Origin: Streptococcus acidominimus
GTDB taxonomy: Bacteria; Bacillota; Bacilli; Lactobacillales; Streptococcaceae
Length of the DNA stretch: 61,780 nt
Direction: 5' to 3'
NCBI RefSeq assembly: GCF_001921825.1
Contig: NZ_MSJL01000008.1
Coordinates: 1 to 61,780 of the forward strand
The position numbers and the translations under genes were made by a program. The notes beneath the pieces are model-generated. The model was not told the DNA's origin. It saw only the letters and a program-made list of their open reading frames with translations, and did no database searches. Shown one piece after another: positions 1 to 9,840 of this stretch. The stretch's first letter is position 1, and every line of letters starts with the position of its first letter.

Positions 1-111
1 GCGAAGTTTAAGACTTTTCAAATCATGAAACAAGACTATCGTGGTCGGAGAAAACGTTTTGAAATACGTGCTGAGTTAATTTGTGGGATTATTAATTTTG
101 AAACCAAGTAG
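1..111 (+). mobile_element. 3' end of an IS5-family (IS1381-like) transposase gene
   Basis: The first 36 codons are open from the window edge to a TAG and encode a basic C-terminus containing YRGRRKRFEIRAEL and ending GIINFETK. This matches the tail of streptococcal IS5-group DDE transposases as I know them (RNRRKRF followed by a GIYNFE-like end). Only the tail is visible, so intactness cannot be judged. No clear terminal inverted repeat is seen in the next 100 bases. Confidence 0.6.
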
Positions 112-320
112 TTACCGAACAAGTCTATTACAAGGGTGCTGAACGTTTAGATGAAGATATTTATTACAAAAGATTCTAGGTGACTTTGCTTACCAACTTA
201 AAAAATGGCTATGTATTAGCCTTTATTAATACTTCATGGTTGGATCATGAGGTATTTTTGTTGTGTTGAGTGAGTACAAGTCCTTTCAGAATAAATATGT
301 AGAGAAGCGCTAAAAAATGG
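112..320. other. Gene-less spacer upstream of hsdM, probably degenerate
   Basis: About 240 bases separate the transposase tail from hsdM. A 22-codon open stretch (111-179) and another short one follow, but neither has a start codon or ribosome-binding site, and I recognise no family. It is probably relic sequence trapped between an insertion sequence and the hsd operon. Confidence 0.4.
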
Positions 321-326
321 TATAAT
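318..326 (+). promoter_or_regulatory. Extended -10 promoter of the hsd operon
   Basis: TGGTATAAT is a perfect -10 (321-326) with an upstream TG, 27 bases before the hsdM start. No good -35 is seen, which fits an extended -10 promoter. A GAGG ribosome-binding site lies at 345-348. Confidence 0.6.
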
Positions 327-353
327 GGAACTATTAAATAAAATGAGGATAAG

Positions 354-1904
354 ATGATGTCAGAACAAGTACAGAGACAGGAACTACACCGGAGGATTTG
401 GGCGATTGCGGATGATGTGCGCGGTGCGGTGGATGGCTGGGACTTCAAGCAGTATATCTTGGGGATTTTATTCTATCGCTTTATCAGTGAGAATTTTGTA
501 AACTATATCGAGGGTGGTGATCCTACTGTTCATTATGAAGAGTATTCTGAGGAGTTGATTACGGATGAGGTTAAGGATGACGCTATCAAAACCAAGGGCT
601 ATTTCATTATGCCTGACCAGCTTTTTTCAAATGTCGTCAAAACAGCTCGAGCAAATGAGGATTTAAATACCGATCTAAAAGATATTTTTGATGCCATTGA
701 AAGTAGCGCCACTGGCTATGCCAGCGAACACGATATCAAGGGGCTTTTTGATGATGTCGATACGAGAAGCAACAAACTTGGAAGCACCGTTGCCGAGCGC
801 AATCAACGTCTTGCGCTGATTCTTGAGGGGATTGCCAGCCTAGATTTTGGTAATTTTGAAGACAACCAGATTGATCTTTTCGGAGATGCCTATGAGTATC
901 TGATTTCTAATTATGCCTCTAATGCGGGGAAATCTGGAGGTGAATTTTTTACGCCTCAGAGCGTGTCACGGCTCTTAGCCAGAATTGTTATGCTAGGGAA
1001 AAATGAGAAGAATAAAATCAACAAGATCTACGATCCAGCCTGCGGGTCGGGTGCGCTTCTTCTCCAAGCGAAGAAGCAATTTATCGATCATATCATTGAA
1101 GATGGATTCTATGGTCAGGAAATCAATATGACCACCTACAACCTAGCAAGGATGAATATGTTCTTGCACAATATCAACTACGACAAGTTTAGTATCGAGC
1201 GAGGCAACACCCTCTTAGATCCCAAGCATGGGAATGACAAGCCCTTTGATGCTATCGTCTCAAATCCTCCTTACTCGATCAAGTGGGTGGGGAGTGATGA
1301 CCCAACGCTTATCAATGACGACCGTTTTGCACCAGCGGGAGTGCTTGCCCCTAAGTCCAAGGCTGACTTTGCCTTTATCCTGCATAGTTTGTCTTATCTA
1401 TCGAGCAAGGGGAGAGCTGCTATTGTGACCTTCCCGGGGATTTTCTATCGTGGTGGAGCGGAGCAAAAGATTCGCAAATACCTAGTAGATAATAACTTTG
1501 TAGAGGCTGTCATCCAATTGCCAGATAATCTCTTTTTTGGAACCTCTATTGCCACCTGTATCCTCATCTTGGCGAAGAACAAACCGACAACTGACCTTCT
1601 CTTCATCAATGCAAGTCAGGAGTTTAAGAAAGAAACCAATAACAACATTCTGACGGAAGATAATATTGAAAAAATCCTGAAGAGCGTTGAGAGCAAAGAA
1701 AATGAAGACTACTTTGCCCAAGTTGTGTCACAAGAAAAGGTGGCAGAGGCAGATTATAATCTATCCGTTTCGACTTATGTGGAGAAAGAAGACACTCGTG
1801 AGAAGATTGATATTGATCAGCTCAATCGAGACATCAAAGAGACCGTCCAAAACATTGATCGCTTGCGCGCGGAGATTGATAAGATTGTCGAGGAGTTAAG
1901 CTAA
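354..1904 (+). CDS. hsdM: Type I restriction-modification system DNA methyltransferase subunit HsdM
   Basis: N6-adenine methyltransferase subunit that joins HsdS to form the modification enzyme and HsdR to form the restriction complex. The 516-residue protein has the N-terminal helical HsdM domain (about 5-160), then the methyltransferase fold with motif I DPACGSG at about 226 (S-adenosylmethionine binding) and motif IV NPPY at about 304 (target adenine). Length and sequence style fit the type IC group typified by EcoR124I. The start is ATG 354 or the adjacent ATG 357, both behind GAGG. The stop overlaps the ATG of a 19-codon mini-ORF (TAATG), so hsdM and hsdS look translationally linked. Confidence 0.95.
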   Translation: MMSEQVQRQELHRRIWAIADDVRGAVDGWDFKQYILGILFYRFISENFVNYIEGGDPTVHYEEYSEELITDEVKDDAIKTKGYFIMPDQLFSNVVKTARANEDLNTDLKDIFDAIESSATGYASEHDIKGLFDDVDTRSNKLGSTVAERNQRLALILEGIASLDFGNFEDNQIDLFGDAYEYLISNYASNAGKSGGEFFTPQSVSRLLARIVMLGKNEKNKINKIYDPACGSGALLLQAKKQFIDHIIEDGFYGQEINMTTYNLARMNMFLHNINYDKFSIERGNTLLDPKHGNDKPFDAIVSNPPYSIKWVGSDDPTLINDDRFAPAGVLAPKSKADFAFILHSLSYLSSKGRAAIVTFPGIFYRGGAEQKIRKYLVDNNFVEAVIQLPDNLFFGTSIATCILILAKNKPTTDLLFINASQEFKKETNNNILTEDNIEKILKSVESKENEDYFAQVVSQEKVAEADYNLSVSTYVEKEDTREKIDIDQLNRDIKETVQNIDRLRAEIDKIVEELS

Positions 1905-1963
1905 TGAAAATGAGACATAAACTAGGTATTTCAAGAGCAGATATTGGGGGGAGTTTTCTATGA
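1904..1963 (+). CDS. Possible 19-aa coupling peptide between hsdM and hsdS
   Basis: The hsdM stop overlaps an ATG (TAATG) that opens a 19-codon frame beginning [10 protein letters not shown]. Its TGA overlaps the hsdS start (ATGA at 1960-1963). The G-rich ribosome-binding site of hsdS (1947-1954) lies inside it. The arrangement could pass ribosomes from hsdM to hsdS and so hold the subunit ratio. Whether the peptide is made or matters is unknown, and coupling is my inference from the overlaps. Confidence 0.3.
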   Translation: MKMRHKLGISRADIGGSFL

Positions 1964-3339
1964 CCTATATTGATGATTTAATCAAAGAACATTGTCCTAA
2001 TGGAGTGGAATGGAAAGAGTTGGGGAGAATATCTGAGTTTTATGGTGGATTAACAGGGAAAAATAAGTCAGATTTTCAAGTAGGAAATTCTAAATATGTC
2101 ACCTATAAGAATATTTTTAGTAACATAGAAGTTAAAGAAGAATTATTTGAGTATGTTAAAGTTGCTAATGATGAGAAACAACATTTTATTGCTTATGGCG
2201 ATATATTGATTACAGGATCATCAGAAAGTCGAGAAGAGGCGGGCTTGTCATCGGCTGTAACGTTTATTCCAGAAGAGAGAATTTACTTGAATAGTTTTAG
2301 TTTTGGAATACGTTTTAATAATGATATTGAGATAGTTCCAGAGTTTTCTAAATATCTTTTTCGTTCTAGGGCAATCCGCAAACAGATTGAAAAAACAGCA
2401 AGTGGAGTGACGAGATATAACATTTCTAAAGTGGCGTTTAAAAAAATCAAAATCCCCCTCCCACCCTTAGAAATTCAGCAGGAAATCGTCAAAATACTTG
2501 ACAAATTCACAGAATATGTTACGGAACTTACGGCGGAACTTACGGCGGAACTTACGTTCCGTAAGCAGCAATACGCCTATTATCGGGACAAGCTCCTATC
2601 CTTTGAGGATGACGTCTATCAGGTAGAGTGGAAGACCTTGGGGGAGGTGGCAACAAAGATTATATCTGGAGGTACTCCAAGTAGAGCGAATAATTCTTAT
2701 TATGGAGGAGCAATACCATGGTTAAGAACACAGGAAATTGATTTTCGCGAAATTTATTCCACAGAATTAACAATTAGTGAAGAAGGGTTAGCTAATTCAT
2801 CTGCAAAATGGGTAGCTGAAAATTCTGTGATTATTGCTATGTATGGTGCGACCGCTGGAAAAGTTGCTATTAATAAAATACCTCTAACCACTAATCAAGC
2901 TTGTTGTAATATTGAAGTTAATGAAAGGTTAGTGATTTATCGCTATGTTTATCATTGGTTGAGCTATAATTATGAAAACTTAAAATCAATGGGACAGGGC
3001 TCCCAATCAAATATAAATATAGGAATTGTTAAATCTTTTCACATTCCTGTCCCATCTCTCGACATTCAATCTCGTACCGTCCAAGTTCTCGATAACTTTG
3101 ACACGGTTTGTAATGATTTAAAAATCGGACTTCCCAAAGAAATAGCACTACGTCAGAAACAATATGAATTTTTTAGAGAAAAACTCTTGACATTCACCGC
3201 CGAAGGCGTGTATCCTAAACGGAACGGAACGGAACGGAACGGAACGGAACGGAACGGAACGGAACGGAACGGAACGGAACGGAACGGAACGGAACGGAAC
3301 GGAACGGAACGGAACGGAACGGAACGAGGACATAATTAG
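1960..3339 (+). CDS. hsdS: Type I specificity subunit HsdS, with two TRDs and two repeat tracts
   Basis: HsdS reads the bipartite target and so sets the specificity of both methylation and restriction. The 459 residues comprise TRD1 (about 10-160), a central conserved coiled region (164-220, with KILDKF and RKQQYAYYRDKLLSF), TRD2 (222-360), and a second conserved region (362-415, with QVLDNF and RQKQYEFFREKLLTF). An NGTER x7 tail (about 421-455) is encoded by a GGAAC tract, and the frame stops 14 bases after it. Inside the central region a 12-bp repeat encodes TAEL copies, as in the EcoR124 family. Both conserved halves are present, so the current product should be a complete two-TRD subunit. 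A third TRD follows in another frame and would be fused if the tract changed length. Start ATG follows a strong G-rich site. Confidence 0.93.
   Translation: MTYIDDLIKEHCPNGVEWKELGRISEFYGGLTGKNKSDFQVGNSKYVTYKNIFSNIEVKEELFEYVKVANDEKQHFIAYGDILITGSSESREEAGLSSAVTFIPEERIYLNSFSFGIRFNNDIEIVPEFSKYLFRSRAIRKQIEKTASGVTRYNISKVAFKKIKIPLPPLEIQQEIVKILDKFTEYVTELTAELTAELTFRKQQYAYYRDKLLSFEDDVYQVEWKTLGEVATKIISGGTPSRANNSYYGGAIPWLRTQEIDFREIYSTELTISEEGLANSSAKWVAENSVIIAMYGATAGKVAINKIPLTTNQACCNIEVNERLVIYRYVYHWLSYNYENLKSMGQGSQSNINIGIVKSFHIPVPSLDIQSRTVQVLDNFDTVCNDLKIGLPKEIALRQKQYEFFREKLLTFTAEGVYPKRNGTERNGTERNGTERNGTERNGTERNGTERNGTERGHN
2522..2554 (+). repeat. 12-bp in-frame repeats encoding TAEL in the HsdS spacer
   Basis: Two exact copies of CGGCGGAACTTA (2531-2542, 2543-2554) follow a truncated 9-base copy (2522-2530). 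They encode TEL-TAEL-TAEL in the helix joining the two TRDs. In EcoR124I and its relative, two versus three TAEL copies change the spacer length of the recognised DNA by one base pair. The same kind of length switch is possible here. Confidence 0.85.
3221..3325 (+). repeat. Pentanucleotide tract (GGAAC) x21, putative phase-variation switch in hsdS
   Basis: Twenty-one perfect tandem copies of GGAAC (105 bases) lie at the 3' end of hsdS. A 5-base unit gives the same NGTER peptide in all three frames, so the tract is readable in any frame and only the sequence after it changes. The present number leads to TAG at 3337-3339. One unit less leads to TAA at 3333-3335. One unit more, or two less, leads into the open frame that runs to 3952. 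Confidence 0.93.
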
Positions 3340-3370
3340 GCTCTTAAACTGGGTCTTTGGACCGATACGG

Positions 3371-3952
3371 GTGTCACTCGGATCTATCTGTGACTTCACA
3401 CGAGGTAATGGTCTTCAGAAAAAAGACTTTGTTGCTAATGGCTTTCCTGTTATTCATTATGGACAAATCTACACTAGATATGGTTTTTCGGCTAGAGAAA
3501 CACTCTCTTTTGCAGAAAAGGCTGTCTTTGATAAATTGAAAAAAGCCCAGCCACAAGATATTGTCATGGCGACCACTTCCGAGAACGTTGAAGATGTCGG
3601 AAAAGCCCTTGTCTGGGAAGGGAAGGAAGAAGTGGGCATTGGAGGACATTCATGCATTTTGCATACCGAGCAAAATGCTAAATATTTAGTCTACTATTTT
3701 ATGACCAATCAGTTTAAAATTCAAAAAGAGAAATTAGTTGTAGGAACAAAAGTCATTGAATTTTATCCTAAGAATATTGAAAAAGCAATTATTATTCTCC
3801 CTCCAATCGACACTCAAGCTCGTATTGTCTCCATTTTGGACAAATTCGACACGCTGACTTCCGACCTTAGTCAGGGCTTACCAAAAGAGATCGAACAAAG
3901 ACAGAAGCAGTATGAGTATTTTAGGGATAGTTTATTGAATTTTAAATCGTAG
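3371..3952 (+). CDS. Third HsdS target-recognition half, out of frame with hsdS
   Basis: This half-gene encodes one complete TRD (from LGSICDFTRGNG) followed by a conserved HsdS region with SILDKFDTLTSDL and RQKQYEYFRDSLLNF. The frame is open from inside the GGAAC tract onward, so the nominal GTG start at 3371 is only the first start codon in it and has no visible ribosome-binding site. It is most likely translated as a C-terminal extension when the tract shifts frame, giving about 665 residues with one extra unit or 660 with two fewer. It could also serve as a recombination donor, because its conserved region resembles that at the end of hsdS (GLPKEI-x2-RQKQYE). A separately translated half-subunit is possible but less supported. 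Confidence 0.8.
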   Translation: MSLGSICDFTRGNGLQKKDFVANGFPVIHYGQIYTRYGFSARETLSFAEKAVFDKLKKAQPQDIVMATTSENVEDVGKALVWEGKEEVGIGGHSCILHTEQNAKYLVYYFMTNQFKIQKEKLVVGTKVIEFYPKNIEKAIIILPPIDTQARIVSILDKFDTLTSDLSQGLPKEIEQRQKQYEYFRDSLLNFKS

Positions 3953-4100
3953 ATTCTTATACTCAACTGATTGATTTTTACCCTCATAATAAGCATGCCG
4001 ATTTAGAGTACAGAGAATTACTACCACATGAGAAAAATACCATCATCAATCTATTTAGGAGTTTTGATGCCACTTATCATTTTAGAGAAAAGGAGTAACC
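3953..4100. other. Spacer between hsdS and hsdR
   Basis: About 150 bases with a 50-codon stretch open in frame 1 (3946-4098) that lacks an ATG and recognisable homology. It may be the eroded end of another gene. The AAGGAG ribosome-binding site of hsdR lies at its end. Confidence 0.4.
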
Positions 4101-7100
4101 ATGTCTGAAAGTATACAAACAGAAACGATTTTGGAATCCAACAACTTTATTGTATTAGAGAAATACACCAAATCTGAAAAGGTTGGGTCCTATCAGACAG
4201 AGGCGGATTTGGAACGGGAATTGATTGCTGATTTGCGTGGTCAAGGCTATGAGTATCTGAACTATGTGACGACACCAGAAGCGCTTTTGCTCAATCTCAA
4301 AACGCAACTAGAAAGTCTCAATTCGGTTACTTTTACAGATAGTGAGTGGCAGCGTTTTTTAGATGAGTACCTGAATAAGCCGAGCGATAGCTTGATTGAC
4401 CGCACGCGAAAACTACATGATAACCATATCTATGATTTTATCTTTGATGATGGGCATATCCAAAATATCTACCTCTGGGATAAGAAAAATATCAGTCGTA
4501 ATAAACTGCAAGTTATCAACCAGATGAAGCAGACGGGCACCAGTGCCAATCGCTATGATGTGACCCTGCTAGTAAATGGGCTACCCTTGGTTCAGATAGA
4601 GTTGAAAAAGCGGGGTGTAGCTATCCGAGAGGCCTTTAATCAGGTACATCGTTACAGCAAGGAGAGTTTTAATGAGAAAAACTCCCTCTTTAAGTATTTA
4701 CAGCTCTTCATTATCTCAAATGGGACAGATACCCGCTATTTCGCGAATACGACCAAACGGGATAAAAACTCCTTTGAATTTACCATGAACTGGGCATTGA
4801 AAAACAACGACCCGATCAAAGATTTGAAGGACTTTACAGCAACCTTCTTGAGCCAGCAAACCTTGCTCAATGTCTTGATTAACTATTCCGTATTTGATAT
4901 CAATGACACGCTACTCATCATGCGCCCGTATCAGATTGCAGCAACGGAGCGCATCATCTGGAAGATTCGCTCTGCTATTGCCTCAAAAACCAAAAGCGGA
5001 CCTCGGACAGGAGGTTATATCTGGCATACGACAGGGTCGGGAAAAACCTTAACCAGCTTTAAGGCGGCAAGACTAGCGACCGAGATGGAAGAGGTGGATA
5101 AGGTCTTCTTTGTAGTGGATCGTAAGGACTTGGACTACCAGACCATGAAGGAGTATCAACGATTTTCACCTGATTCGGTCAATGGATCGAATAGTACAGC
5201 AGGATTGAAGCGCAACATCGAACAAGATGATAATAAGATTGTCGTGACTACGATTCAAAAGCTGAACAATTTTATGAGTAGTGAAAGTCAGCATGAGATT
5301 TACCAGAAGCAGGTCGTCTTCATCTTTGATGAGTGCCACCGCTCCCAGTTCGGTGAAGCGCAGAAGCGCTTAAAACAAAAATTTAAGAAATATTGCCAGT
5401 TTGGTTTTACAGGGACCCCCATCAAGACAGAGAATGCCATTGGGTATGAGACGACCGAATCCGTATTTGGTCAAGAACTACATACCTATGTGATTACAGA
5501 TGCCATTCGTGACCAAAAAGTCTTGAAGTTCATGGTGGACTACAATGATGTCCGCCCGCAATTCAAGGAATTAGAAACCGAGCAGGATTTAAAAAAACTG
5601 CTTGCAGCTGAGACCAAAGAGGGGCTACTCTGTCCAGCGCGGATTACAGAAATTTCTAGCTATATTTTAGAACATTTCGACCAAAAAACGCACCGTTTTT
5701 CAGGAAAAGGTTTTAATGCCATGTTTGCCGTTTCGAGTGTTAAGGCGGCGAAAGCCTACTATCAAGAGTTGCAAAAACAGCAAAAAGATGTAGCGAAACC
5801 TTTGAAAATTGCGACCATCTTCTCCTATGCAGCCAATGAATCGCAGGCTGCAATCGGTGAAATTGATGACGAGACCTTTACACCCAGCGATCTGGCAGAT
5901 GTCAGTAGCAAAGAGTTTTTGAGCTCTTGTATCGCTGATTACAACCGTCTTTTCGGGACAAACTTTACGATGAGCGGAAAGGATTTCCAAAATTACTATC
6001 GTGACCTCGCCAAGCGTGTTAAAAACCGTGATGTCGACCTGCTAATTGTTGTAGGAATGTTTCTGACAGGATTTGATGCTCCGACCTTAAATACGCTATT
6101 TGTCGATAAGAACTTACGCTATCACGGTTTGATCCAAGCCTTCTCTAGGACCAATCGGATTCATGATGCGACGAAATCCTTTGGAAATATTGTCACCTTC
6201 CGTGATCTAGAACAGGCAACGACAGAAGCCATCAAACTCTTTGGTAAAACCGAAGAATCGGAAGTCTTACTTGAGCGCTCTTATCAAGATTATATGTATG
6301 GTTACATAAAAGAGGGTGAGGAACAAAACGGTTATCTGGCTGTTGTTCAGGAGTTGCGAGAACGCTTTCCAAACCCGTCTGAGATTACTACCGAAAGTGA
6401 TAAGAGGGCATTTGTTGACCTATTTGGAAAATTCTTGCGCTTGGAGAATATCTTGCAGAATTATGATGAGTTTATGAGTTTGCAAGCCTTTCAAAGTCTT
6501 GATTTTTCTGATGAGGGGGCAGTTGATCGTTTCAAGGAACATTTCCATATCGATGATGAGGAATTTGAAAGGATCGCTCAGTTCTCGATTCCGACTGCGC
6601 GTGAGATCCAAGATTACCGTTCAACCTATCATGACATCAAAGACTGGTATAGCAATGAACGTCAAAATCAGCAAGACAGCCAATCTAATGTGAACTGGGA
6701 TTCAGTTGTTTTTGAAGTCGAATTGCTAAAATCGCAAGAAATCAATCTGGATTATATCTTAGAGTTGATTTTTGAGACCAACAAGAAGGTTTCTGATAAG
6801 GAGCTTTTGATTGAAGAAATCACGCGTACTATTCGGGCAAGTCTGGGAAATCGTGCCAAGGAAGAGTTGATTGTCGCGTTTATCCAGCAGACTGATTTGG
6901 ATCGTTTTGTGGATAAGGCTGCCATTATTGAGAACTTCTTCCTCTTTGCGCAAGAGATCCAGAAAAAAGAGGTAGATGGACTGATTCAGTCAGAAGAGCT
7001 CAATGAAGAGAATGCCAGACGTTATATTCAAATCTCTTTGAGGCATGGATATGCCAGTGAGAACGGCAATGCCCTCAACGAAACGCTCCCCAAAATGAGC

Positions 7101-7196
7101 CCGCTCAATCCGCAGTATCGGATCAAGAAGCAGAGGGTCTTTGAGAAAATCGTCGCCCTAGTCGAAAAATTTAAGGGAATTGGTGGAGAAATCTAA
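4101..7196 (+). CDS. hsdR: Type I restriction enzyme, R subunit HsdR
   Basis: Motor and nuclease subunit that translocates DNA and cuts at distance when the target is unmethylated. The 1031-residue protein matches the type IC length. A PD-(D/E)XK nuclease sits near the N-terminus (D153, then E167-L-K169 in QIELKK). Superfamily 2 helicase motifs follow, with motif I TTGSGKT at 310-316 and the DECH box at 410-413, and later FTGTP and a C-terminal helical domain. The ATG follows AAGGAG at ideal spacing. No frameshift or stop is present, so the R-M system looks functional. It closes the hsd operon and is followed by two hairpins. Confidence 0.95.
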   Translation: MSESIQTETILESNNFIVLEKYTKSEKVGSYQTEADLERELIADLRGQGYEYLNYVTTPEALLLNLKTQLESLNSVTFTDSEWQRFLDEYLNKPSDSLIDRTRKLHDNHIYDFIFDDGHIQNIYLWDKKNISRNKLQVINQMKQTGTSANRYDVTLLVNGLPLVQIELKKRGVAIREAFNQVHRYSKESFNEKNSLFKYLQLFIISNGTDTRYFANTTKRDKNSFEFTMNWALKNNDPIKDLKDFTATFLSQQTLLNVLINYSVFDINDTLLIMRPYQIAATERIIWKIRSAIASKTKSGPRTGGYIWHTTGSGKTLTSFKAARLATEMEEVDKVFFVVDRKDLDYQTMKEYQRFSPDSVNGSNSTAGLKRNIEQDDNKIVVTTIQKLNNFMSSESQHEIYQKQVVFIFDECHRSQFGEAQKRLKQKFKKYCQFGFTGTPIKTENAIGYETTESVFGQELHTYVITDAIRDQKVLKFMVDYNDVRPQFKELETEQDLKKLLAAETKEGLLCPARITEISSYILEHFDQKTHRFSGKGFNAMFAVSSVKAAKAYYQELQKQQKDVAKPLKIATIFSYAANESQAAIGEIDDETFTPSDLADVSSKEFLSSCIADYNRLFGTNFTMSGKDFQNYYRDLAKRVKNRDVDLLIVVGMFLTGFDAPTLNTLFVDKNLRYHGLIQAFSRTNRIHDATKSFGNIVTFRDLEQATTEAIKLFGKTEESEVLLERSYQDYMYGYIKEGEEQNGYLAVVQELRERFPNPSEITTESDKRAFVDLFGKFLRLENILQNYDEFMSLQAFQSLDFSDEGAVDRFKEHFHIDDEEFERIAQFSIPTAREIQDYRSTYHDIKDWYSNERQNQQDSQSNVNWDSVVFEVELLKSQEINLDYILELIFETNKKVSDKELLIEEITRTIRASLGNRAKEELIVAFIQQTDLDRFVDKAAIIENFFLFAQEIQKKEVDGLIQSEELNEENARRYIQISLRHGYASENGNALNETLPKMSPLNPQYRIKKQRVFEKIVALVEKFKGIGGEI

Positions 7197-7253
7197 CCAC
7201 TCCTTTCTCAATCAATCAAGATACTCTAATCCCCCCTTTGCACAAGAACAGTT

Positions 7254-7327
7254 GTAACAAGCAATTCCCCGAAATTGCTTGTTACAAAAATAAGCCGTAC
7301 TTGCTACATCAAGTCGGCTTATTCTTT
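7254..7327 (+). terminator. Two consecutive hairpins after hsdR
   Basis: A perfect 13-bp stem (7254-7266 with 7273-7285) is followed by a second stem (AATAAGCCG 7289-7297 with CGGCTTATT 7315-7323, extended by ACTTG/CAAGT). A short T-rich tail follows. The second hairpin is the likely terminator of hsdMSR. Confidence 0.7.
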
Positions 7328-7486
7328 TATAGTCATTTAGTTTATATTTTTATTACTTCGTTAACTCGTCTTGCTGTACTATTGAGAAAAGTTACACTTT
7401 TCTTATCTATCACTTGAAATAGTTATCAACTATTTCAACTACCTGCGACTCGTTGCCTAGTACTAAAAATAAACTAAACGGCTATA
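7328..7486. mobile_element. MITE-like element with TATAG...CTATA ends
   Basis: It begins TATAGTCATTTAGTTTA and ends TAAACTAAACGGCTATA, imperfect inverted repeats ending in TA as expected of IS630/Tc1-type insertions. Related elements occur at 26645-26982 and 61056-61268 (reverse orientation), and terminal fragments at 9184-9203 and 41902-41918. No coding capacity. Confidence 0.65.
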
Positions 7487-7578
7487 ATACTCGTCAAAAA
7501 TCAAATTCCTAGGAAATCTTTAAGCTATCAAACCCCTTATCAGGTGTTTATGAGAAAACTAAAAATGGTGAACTTAAT

Positions 7579-9129
7579 TTGACAAACTGGGCTGTTCTTT
7601 TGCTACAATTAGCAGGACAGGCTTTAGAGAGAGGGGAGGCACCGTCTTGGCTATTCTTTCTAGTCTTAGTCCTCTTGGGCTTCTTGCGGGGGCTTTTCCG
7701 CTATGGTGAACACTACTTTGGGCACTATGTAGCCTTTCATAGTCTAGCAGTCTTTCGGAAGATGGTCTTTGCCAAATTACGCGCCTTGGCGCCAGGAAAG
7801 CTGGATCGTCAAGATAGCGGCAGTTTGCTCAAGATGATTGGGGAGGATATCGAGGCCTTGGAAATCTTCTTTGCCCATACCTTGGCACCTATTGCAACAG
7901 GTCTGTTGGTTGCCCTTCTCATGGTTGGTACTTTTTCTGCTTATAGCTGGGACTTGGCAATGCTAGCGCTCGTGACCTACGTCTTGCTCGCTCTTGTGTT
8001 GCCTCAGCAATTTGCCAAGCGTCTGACACCGATTTTGCAGGCGCAAAATCAGGAGCGAAAGACCTATGTGGCTTCTTTTCTCCAAGGGTTGAAAGCGGTC
8101 AAGGACTTGCTGCAATTCCAGCAAATAAAAGCCTACACCCAGACCTTGCAGGCAGCAAGCCAGCGAGTCAATGCTAGGGAAAGACAAGTAGCCCAGACCA
8201 ACTTTATGCAACAGGCTTATAGTTTTGCGGTGATTGGTCTTGGAATGACGTTCTTTGCTTGGCGGACGCTTATGCTCGTTCAACTGGAGCGCTTGAGCCT
8301 GTTTGTCGGTCTGTCATTGGTCGTTGCCTTTAGCAGCTCCTTTGCTCCCTTTTTGGAGTTGAGCCGTCTGCCCTTAGGATTTAAGCGGGCGATCAATGCA
8401 GGGCGCAATATCTTTGCCCTCCTTGATGAGCCAGAGAGGGAACGGGCAGGAAAACCCTTGTTGGAGACCATTGATGAGGTCGGGATTTGTAACCTACAAT
8501 TTGCCTATGCAGATGGTGGCAATTTGGTCTATGATGGCTTGTCCGTTGACTTTGCCAAAGGGGGAATTATCGGGATTGTTGGTCCATCAGGTGCGGGTAA
8601 ATCTACTCTGATGAAGTTAATCATGCGGTGGTATGATTGGCAGGCAGGAAGCATTCGACTGAACAAGTATGATAGTCAGACCTTACATCCTAGCTACTTA
8701 CAGGCTCATTTTGCCTATGTTCCCCAGATTCCCCAAATTTTTAAACAGACGATTCGTGAAAATCTGGTCTTGGGAAGAAGCGATATTTCTGATGAAGATA
8801 TTCTTGTTCTGGCAGAAAAGTGCCAGATGAAAGACCGGATTTTAGAAGCAGAAGCAGGCCTTGACACGCTTGTTGATGCAACTAATTTTTCAGCAGGCGA
8901 AGCCCAGCGTCTGGAATTGATGCGTGCCTTGTTAAAACGGGCAGACTGCTATATTTTTGATGAACCGACCAGCCATCTGGACTCGCTCAATGAAGCCCTA
9001 TTTCTGCAATTGATCAAGCAGGAGTGTCATGGTCTGATCTTTCTTATCTCACATCGCCCAAGCACTCTTGCCTGTGCGGATCGGATATATCGAGTGGAAA
9101 ATGCCTGCCTAGTTTCGGGTGAAAGATAG
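7579..9129 (+). pseudogene. CydC-like ABC exporter (permease-ATPase), 5' truncated
   Basis: Half-transporter with fused membrane and ATPase parts. The membrane part resembles the CydC/siderophore-exporter group (RGLFRYGEHYFGH, then a GSLLKMIGEDIEALE stretch). The ATPase has Walker A GPSGAGKST (about 335), a signature FSAGEAQR in place of LSGGQ, and Walker B IFDEPTSHLD. Usual members are 540-580 residues and start with a first transmembrane helix. Here only a TTG start without a ribosome-binding site is available, the first helix is absent, and the open frame begins at 7513 just after a MITE and repeat DNA. I infer that the 5' end, and probably a partner half-transporter gene, were lost. Such exporters often sit beside the ECF genes that follow. 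Confidence 0.65.
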
Positions 9130-9183
9130 ACACTGGCGGCTATTCATGCTATCATTTGAACTAAGCGTATGATTGATATAGAT

Positions 9184-9830
9184 AGTCATTTAGTTTATAT
9201 TTTGTAATTGAACACGCCCTAAACTCTGTGCGAAAAAGATAAATCTTCCTAGAGTCTGATGCCTCTGCGTCAGATTTCCTATTTTCGCTTTGAGTTTTTA
9301 ACGGGCTTTGTATCTTGGTGTAATTGAACACGGGCTAGAAGCTCGGAAAAAAGAGACGCAGATGTTCTAGCTTTAGCTAGTTACAGCTGTGGCTACCTTT
9401 AGGTATAGACTTCCTTGCTCCAAAGGTATAGTATACCTTTGGAGGCGAGAAATAGAAGTTTGCGGAGCAAACTCTCATCTAAAAGTTCTGCGTCAGATTT
9501 CCTAGTTTGCCGTAGCTGTTGCAGGCTATGCCTGCTTTACAGATACGGATACTCTTGAGTACCCTGTGTGCTTTATACGCTCTCATATCTTGTGGAATTG
9601 AGTTCAGCCTAAAACCTCGGAAAAAAGATAAATACTCCTAGAAGCAGAGACTTCTTCGTCGTATTTCCTATTTTTCAGTCGGTTTTTTAACGGCTTCACA
9701 TCTTAAAATTGAACTCGAGCTACAACTCACTGACAAAAAGATCAAACTCATTGATTGCAAGCCAATCTGCTTCGTTTGCCTATTTTGTCTAGGAGTTGTC
9801 AAACGCTCTCGTATCTTGGCTTATAGAGAA
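9184..9830. repeat. Array I of hairpin repeat units upstream of the ECF operon
   Basis: A MITE end (9184-9203) is followed by four head-to-tail units. Each begins AATTGAAC-like, ends with a TATCTT-like motif, and has pairing arms. Unit 1 arms are 9221-9236 and 9282-9297 (AAACTC/GAGTTT plus GCGAAAA/TTTTCGC). Unit 2 (about 9320-9595) is a long composite with inserted palindromes, including CCAAAGGTAT/ATACCTTTGG. Unit 3 arms are 9611-9625 and 9671-9686 (AAAACC/GGTTTT). Unit 4 arms are 9723-9738 and 9783-9798 (CAACTC/GAGTTG). There is no protein-coding gene in this stretch. Confidence 0.8.
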
Positions 9831-9840
9831 GGAGAAAATG

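Noticed and set aside
3148..3399. Minus-strand frame of 83 codons through the GGAAC tract
   Set aside because: It is the complement of the same pentanucleotide repeat. No start signal, and it is antisense to hsdS.
7254..7285. Perfect palindrome after hsdR as a possible attachment site or operator
   Set aside because: It has terminator-like placement, is followed by a second hairpin with T tail, and no integrase is present.
9796..9840. Longer start for the ECF S component (ATG 9796)
   Set aside because: The extra codons come from the hairpin repeat. A good ribosome-binding site lies just before 9838/9841.
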